A stretch of DNA of 35,293 nucleotides from DASYQV01 sp036005125 (lineage in GTDB: Bacteria > Acidobacteriota > Vicinamibacteria > Vicinamibacterales > UBA2999): contig DASYQV010000077.1 of assembly GCA_036005125.1 (NCBI GenBank), positions 1-35,293 of the forward strand. Reading direction: 5' to 3'. The position numbers were made by a program, and so were the translations under genes. Below the pieces are notes generated by a model, which saw nothing but the letters and a program-made list of their open reading frames with translations, made no database searches and had not been told where the DNA came from. Every line of letters begins with the position of its first letter. Position 1 is the first letter of the stretch. Below are positions 31,691 to 35,293 of this stretch, piece after piece.

Positions 31691-34636
31691 ATGCGTCGAC
31701 TGGTTATCTGGATTGCGTTTGCCGGTGCGGGCGTGCTCTTCGTGCCTGCCACCGTGATGGCACAGGCAAGTATCTCCGGACTGGTGCAAGACGTGTCGGG
31801 CGCGGTGTTGCCTGGGGTCACGGTGGAGGCATCGAGCCCGGCGCTGATCGAGAAGGTACGAACTGCTGTAACAGATGGCGCAGGTCGCTTCAGCATCGTC
31901 GACCTCCGTCCCGGCACGTACGAGGTGACGTTCACGCTGCCGGGGTTCAGCATCGTCAAGCGCGAGGGCATCGTCTTGAGCGGTACGTTCGACGCTCAGG
32001 TGAATGCCGAGCTGCGGATCGGCGCGGTCGAGGAGACGATTACCGTCTCCGGTGCTTCGCCGGTCGTCGATGTCAAGAACAACATTACGCAGGTGGTGCT
32101 CACGAAAGAACAGATTGAGATCCTGCCCGGGTCGCGCACGCTCAAAGGCAGGGCCGCACTCATCCCTGGCGTGGTGATCCCTGGTGCGAACACCGGAGTC
32201 GTCGCGCACGGGTCGGATTCCCAGGACAGCCACACGATGGTCGACGGGTTCAAGTCGGGCCAGCACCTGGTTGGCCGCGGCACCGGCCAGCTCGGTGTCG
32301 GCAGCGTCACGCAGACTCAGGAAGCGGCGGTCGAGGAGCTGGTGTACAGCACCGACTCGCAGGGGGCCGAGTACGCGTTCAGCGGCGTCCGCATGAACAT
32401 GATCCCGAAGGAGGGTGGCAACCAGTTTCACATCGAGGGGGTCGCGTACGGAAGCAATCAGCATTTCGAACGGAACAACCTGGGGGATCTCCAGACGGGA
32501 CCAAACCCGTTGAAGTATGCCCCGCAGCTGTTCTTCTTCGATTTCAATCCCGTGGTGGGCGGGCCGATCCGTCAGAACAAACTGTGGTACTTCGGATCCG
32601 TGAGCGGTAATAAGAGCAACAGCCAGCAGCTGGATATCTACTTCAAACCAGACGAGCCGTCCACGCCGGCAGGGTGCCGGAATCGGCCGCCTGACAATTT
32701 GTGCCTGGCGTACACCGGGGCGGTCCTCAATTGGTCGGAGACGATCCGCGTCACGCACCAGGCCAGCACGAAACACAAGCTCCGGTACAGCTTCGACAAC
32801 ACGAAGCTTGACAATCTCTACGGCAATTACATCACGTCGGGTGCGAAGGCGTCGCCCGAGGCCTCCTGGAATCTGCCTCTGTGGCCGACCTGGCTGGCGC
32901 AGGTGAAATACACGGCGCCGCTCACGAACCGTCTGCTGATTGAAGCGGGCTACGCCTACCAGCGTGGCGACTTCCGCGTGCTGTTCCAGCCCGGCAATGC
33001 CCCGAACGCGACCGCGAAGTGGGATCTCCTGCGCGGCTTCATCGAGGAGAACGGCTATATCAGGTACAAGAACACCGAGAAGAAGCAGGAAGCGAGAGCC
33101 GCGCTCTCGTATGTGACGGGATCTCACAGTTTCAAGGTGGGCTTTGAAGACCGGTGGGCCAGCGCGCTGCAGGAAAACCCGTACAACGGTGACATCTACG
33201 CCCGCTACACGCTGAACAACGCGCCGTACCTCGCCGTTGTGACGAACGGGCCTTCGAGGAACCTTCAGAAGATTCACGCCGATGGCGGGGCGTTCGTCCA
33301 GGATCAGTGGAGGCTGGACCGTTTCACAATCAACCTGGGCGTGCGGTGGGATCATTTCGATGCCGGCGTGCCGGCGCAGTCGAACCCGGCCGGCTATTTC
33401 ACGCCGGCGGTGTCGATCGACGAGATCAAGCACACCCCGCACTGGAACGATTGGGCGACGCGAACGGGCGTGGCGTGGGACATCTTTGGCAACGGCAAGA
33501 CGGCAATCAAAGCGTTTGTGGGCCGGTTCGTCGCCGGGCACGCCTTGTCGCGCACCTCTCAGTTCAACCCGATCTTCCTGCAGACCGACACGCGGACGTG
33601 GACGGATCTGAACGGAGACGGCACGGTGCTCAATCCGGATGCGACGCCCCAGTACGCGGAGATCGGGCCGGCGAACAACAGGCTGTTCGGGACCCTGGCG
33701 GGCATCGACAAGCTGGACCCGAACCTGCGCCGCGACAAGAACTGGACGTACGAAGTATCAGCCAGCCACGAGCTGTTCCCACGCGTGTCAGTGGGCGGGG
33801 GGTACTATCGCCGAAGGTATTTTGACCTGGCCTGGACGGACAACCTGGCGGTTGGCGATGTCAGTTCTGGCGACTGGATTCCGTTTACGTGGATAGCGCC
33901 GCCGGATCCGCGTCTTCCCAACGGTGGAGGCGAGGCGATCACTTTGTACAACCTGCGGCCCGAGCTGCTCGGCGTGAAGAACAATCTGCTGACCAACTCG
34001 GACGATTTCCGGACCTATAACGGCTTCGAAGCGTCCGCCAACGTCCAGCTGCCCAAAGAAGCGTTCGCGTTCACCAGCGTAACCGCCGGAAAGACGCGCA
34101 CCTACGGCTGCACAGGAGGTGGCATACCCGGAACGCCGGGATACGGCACGGCGGGCATCGACAATCCCAATAACCTCCGCTTCTGCGACCAGACCACACC
34201 GTTCCGCTATATCTACAAGTTGTCCGGCGGGCTTCCCCTGGGGTATGGGCTCATGATTGCCGGCAACTTCCAGATCTACGACGCGCCGGGGTCTGGTCTC
34301 TTCCTCGTTCCCCCTTTCTTCGCGGCAAACTACGTGGTCAATACCGCGATCGCCGGACGAACGGTTACCGGAGGCCAGACGAATCCAAATCAGATCAACG
34401 TCAATCTTCTCGAGCCGAACAAAATCTATCAGCAGTACTACAAGGTTGCTGATGTGCGGTTCTCGAAAGCCATGACGTTGGGACGCCTGCGGGCCACCGC
34501 GCTGGCGGAGTTCGAGAACATCTTCAACATCCGAAGCATCAACGCCGTGACACAGAACTACGGCGCGAACTGGCTGCGCCCGGCAACGGTCCAGCGCGGC
34601 TTGAACGTCCGCTTTGGTATTCAGACGCGGTGGTGA
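31691..34636 (+). CDS. TonB-dependent receptor with carboxypeptidase-regulatory-like domain
   Basis: Large outer-membrane receptor of 981 residues. Signal peptide about 1-25 (cleavage near VMAQA). The carboxypeptidase-regulatory-like domain follows (about 26-120: SISGLVQDVSGAVLPGVTVE and PGTYEVTFTLPGF). Then a plug-like region begins near TVSGASPVVDVKNN, with MVDGFKSGQHL and GVRMNMIPKEGG. The rest is a long beta-barrel with Asn- and Tyr-rich strands, ending in RFGIQTRW with a terminal aromatic. This architecture is expanded in Acidobacteriota and Bacteroidota. The transported substrate is unknown. The ATG at 31691 is chosen for the signal peptide and the AAGGGAGG site; longer in-frame starts are not supported. 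Confidence 0.93.
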   Translation: MRRLVIWIAFAGAGVLFVPATVMAQASISGLVQDVSGAVLPGVTVEASSPALIEKVRTAVTDGAGRFSIVDLRPGTYEVTFTLPGFSIVKREGIVLSGTFDAQVNAELRIGAVEETITVSGASPVVDVKNNITQVVLTKEQIEILPGSRTLKGRAALIPGVVIPGANTGVVAHGSDSQDSHTMVDGFKSGQHLVGRGTGQLGVGSVTQTQEAAVEELVYSTDSQGAEYAFSGVRMNMIPKEGGNQFHIEGVAYGSNQHFERNNLGDLQTGPNPLKYAPQLFFFDFNPVVGGPIRQNKLWYFGSVSGNKSNSQQLDIYFKPDEPSTPAGCRNRPPDNLCLAYTGAVLNWSETIRVTHQASTKHKLRYSFDNTKLDNLYGNYITSGAKASPEASWNLPLWPTWLAQVKYTAPLTNRLLIEAGYAYQRGDFRVLFQPGNAPNATAKWDLLRGFIEENGYIRYKNTEKKQEARAALSYVTGSHSFKVGFEDRWASALQENPYNGDIYARYTLNNAPYLAVVTNGPSRNLQKIHADGGAFVQDQWRLDRFTINLGVRWDHFDAGVPAQSNPAGYFTPAVSIDEIKHTPHWNDWATRTGVAWDIFGNGKTAIKAFVGRFVAGHALSRTSQFNPIFLQTDTRTWTDLNGDGTVLNPDATPQYAEIGPANNRLFGTLAGIDKLDPNLRRDKNWTYEVSASHELFPRVSVGGGYYRRRYFDLAWTDNLAVGDVSSGDWIPFTWIAPPDPRLPNGGGEAITLYNLRPELLGVKNNLLTNSDDFRTYNGFEASANVQLPKEAFAFTSVTAGKTRTYGCTGGGIPGTPGYGTAGIDNPNNLRFCDQTTPFRYIYKLSGGLPLGYGLMIAGNFQIYDAPGSGLFLVPPFFAANYVVNTAIAGRTVTGGQTNPNQINVNLLEPNKIYQQYYKVADVRFSKAMTLGRLRATALAEFENIFNIRSINAVTQNYGANWLRPATVQRGLNVRFGIQTRW

Positions 34637-34659
34637 CGTGCCCAAGGCCGCGGGCGATC

Positions 34660-34668
34660 TGCGATAAT
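34660..34668 (+). promoter_or_regulatory. Extended -10 promoter of rnpB
   Basis: TGC followed by GATAAT forms an extended -10, ending seven bases before the predicted 5' end of RNase P RNA at about 34676. No good -35 is visible. Confidence 0.6.
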
Positions 34669-34675
34669 GAATGGT

Positions 34676-35180
34676 CGCAGCCGGCCAGACGACCGCTGCT
34701 TCCGATAACCACCGCGCGGTGAAGTGTCGGAAGGAGAGGAAAGTCCGAACTCCGCAGGGCAGTGCGCCGGGTAACGCCCGGGCAGGGTGACCTGACGGAA
34801 AGTGGCACAGAAAATACACCGCCTCCGCGAGCCCGGAGGACTTGACGAAGTAGTGGCGCCCATCGAAGGCGTGAGCCACTCCTTCCAGGTGCGCCGGACT
34901 CGCGGAGGTAAGGGTGAAAAGGTGCGGTAAGAGCGCACCGCGCCCGTGGCAACACGGGTGGCAGGCAAAACCCCGCACGGAGCAAGGCCAAATAGGGTGG
35001 CATTGGCGCCCCAGCGCGGTTACCGCGCTGGGGACCCCGCCAGCAGGACGGCCCGTCCTAAGCCACCGGGTAGGTCGCTGGAGCCCGCGAGCGATCGCGG
35101 AGCCTAGAGGAATGGTCGTTGCGCAGTAGCGGCCGCAAGGCCGCGAGGGCGGACAGAATTCGGCTTATCGGCCGGCTGCG
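34676..35180 (+). ncRNA. rnpB: RNase P RNA, class A, with expanded P12 and an extra hairpin
   Basis: Catalytic RNA that trims the 5' end of tRNA precursors. P1 closes the molecule: CGCAGCCGGCC (34676-34686) with GGCCGGCTGCG (35170-35180). The conserved GAGGAAAGTCCG (P4 5' strand) and ACAGAATTCGGCTTA (P4 3' strand) are present, as are GGTGCGGTAAGAGCGCACCG, GTGGCAACACGGG, AGGCAAAACCCC and CCTAGAGGAATGGTCG. At about 505 nt it is longer than the usual 350-420. The excess lies in a branched P12 arm (34822-34908) and in an 11-bp hairpin (35009-35033) inserted between P16 and P17. Confidence 0.97.
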
Positions 35181-35189
35181 ATCTCTTGA

Positions 35190-35289
35190 GGCCTCAGGGA
35201 TCAGGCCTCAGGCCTCAGGGCTGTCTCAGGCACCAGGCAGGCCTGATGCCTGGGACAGCCCTGATCCCTGAGGCCTGATCCCTGAGGCC
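35190..35289. repeat. ~100-bp inverted-repeat element, copy C
   Basis: Left arm 35190-35224 and right arm 35255-35289 match the plan of copies A and B, with a 30-nt loop containing its own short palindrome. It lies ten bases after the end of RNase P RNA and is preceded by TTGA, like the TGA before copy A. It could end the rnpB transcript. Confidence 0.92.
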
Positions 35290-35293
35290 TATC

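Noticed and set aside
31673..33541. 622-codon open frame on the minus strand opposite the TonB receptor
   Set aside because: Shadow of the receptor gene with shadow-type composition and no family motifs.

Overview
The window is dense, GC-rich bacterial chromosome. It most resembles an Acidobacteriota genome, probably of the Vicinamibacteria type. This is inferred from gene content and style, not from a marker-gene tree: a large TonB-dependent receptor with an N-terminal carboxypeptidase-regulatory-like domain, several outer-membrane beta-barrel proteins, System I (Ccm) cytochrome c maturation, a DapF with serines at both catalytic cysteine positions, and many palindromic intergenic repeats. 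Almost everything recognisable is housekeeping. I see no phage, conjugative, CRISPR or known defence genes and no tRNA.

Layout. 1-6935 (+): cytochrome c biogenesis operon, cut by the left edge, with a CcmF-CcmH fusion, a two-helix zinc-ribbon protein, a secreted/anchored carboxypeptidase-regulatory-like protein, CcmA, CcmB, CcmC, a CcmD-like protein and a 50-residue membrane protein. Most junctions are ATGA/GTGA overlaps. 7031-9575 (-): aroA-aroK-metallophosphoesterase, translationally coupled. 9689-11016 (+): an RsbW-like ATPase with a strong promoter, then an inositol-monophosphatase-family enzyme. 11018-11390: an 11-bp tandem repeat array and a decayed CBS-domain remnant. 11630-15287: outer-membrane barrel protein, a GT-C-like membrane protein (-), a DedA/VTT membrane protein and a family 2 glycosyltransferase. 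15320-18956 (+): ttcA, dtd, CPBP protease, outer-membrane protein, dapF. 19083-19655 (-): DUF4398-type lipoprotein. 19764-24763 (+): radC, larC, metG, tatD. 25061-31385 (+): polyprenyl diphosphate synthase, ligA, an HtrA/Deg protease and a sigma-54 activator. 31691-34636 (+): TonB-dependent receptor. 34676-35180 (+): RNase P RNA with unusual expansions.

How the genes work together. CcmA/B/C/D with the CcmF-CcmH fusion would export heme and attach it to apocytochromes; CcmE and CcmG are not in view and may lie upstream. AroA and AroK catalyse two steps of the shikimate pathway. TtcA, Dtd, MetG and RNase P RNA serve tRNA maturation, charging and quality control. LigA, RadC and TatD relate to DNA metabolism. 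HtrA, the CPBP protein and the outer-membrane proteins belong to the envelope.

The most distinctive content is non-coding. Three ~100-bp inverted-repeat elements with 35-nt arms, two other palindromic families and 11-bp GGTCAGAMCGG arrays mostly begin at or within a few bases of a stop codon. Four consecutive perfect stem-loops precede the polyprenyl synthase gene. Several genes have a -10-like hexamer exactly six bases before the start codon, suggesting leaderless mRNAs. I found no convincing undescribed multi-gene system.
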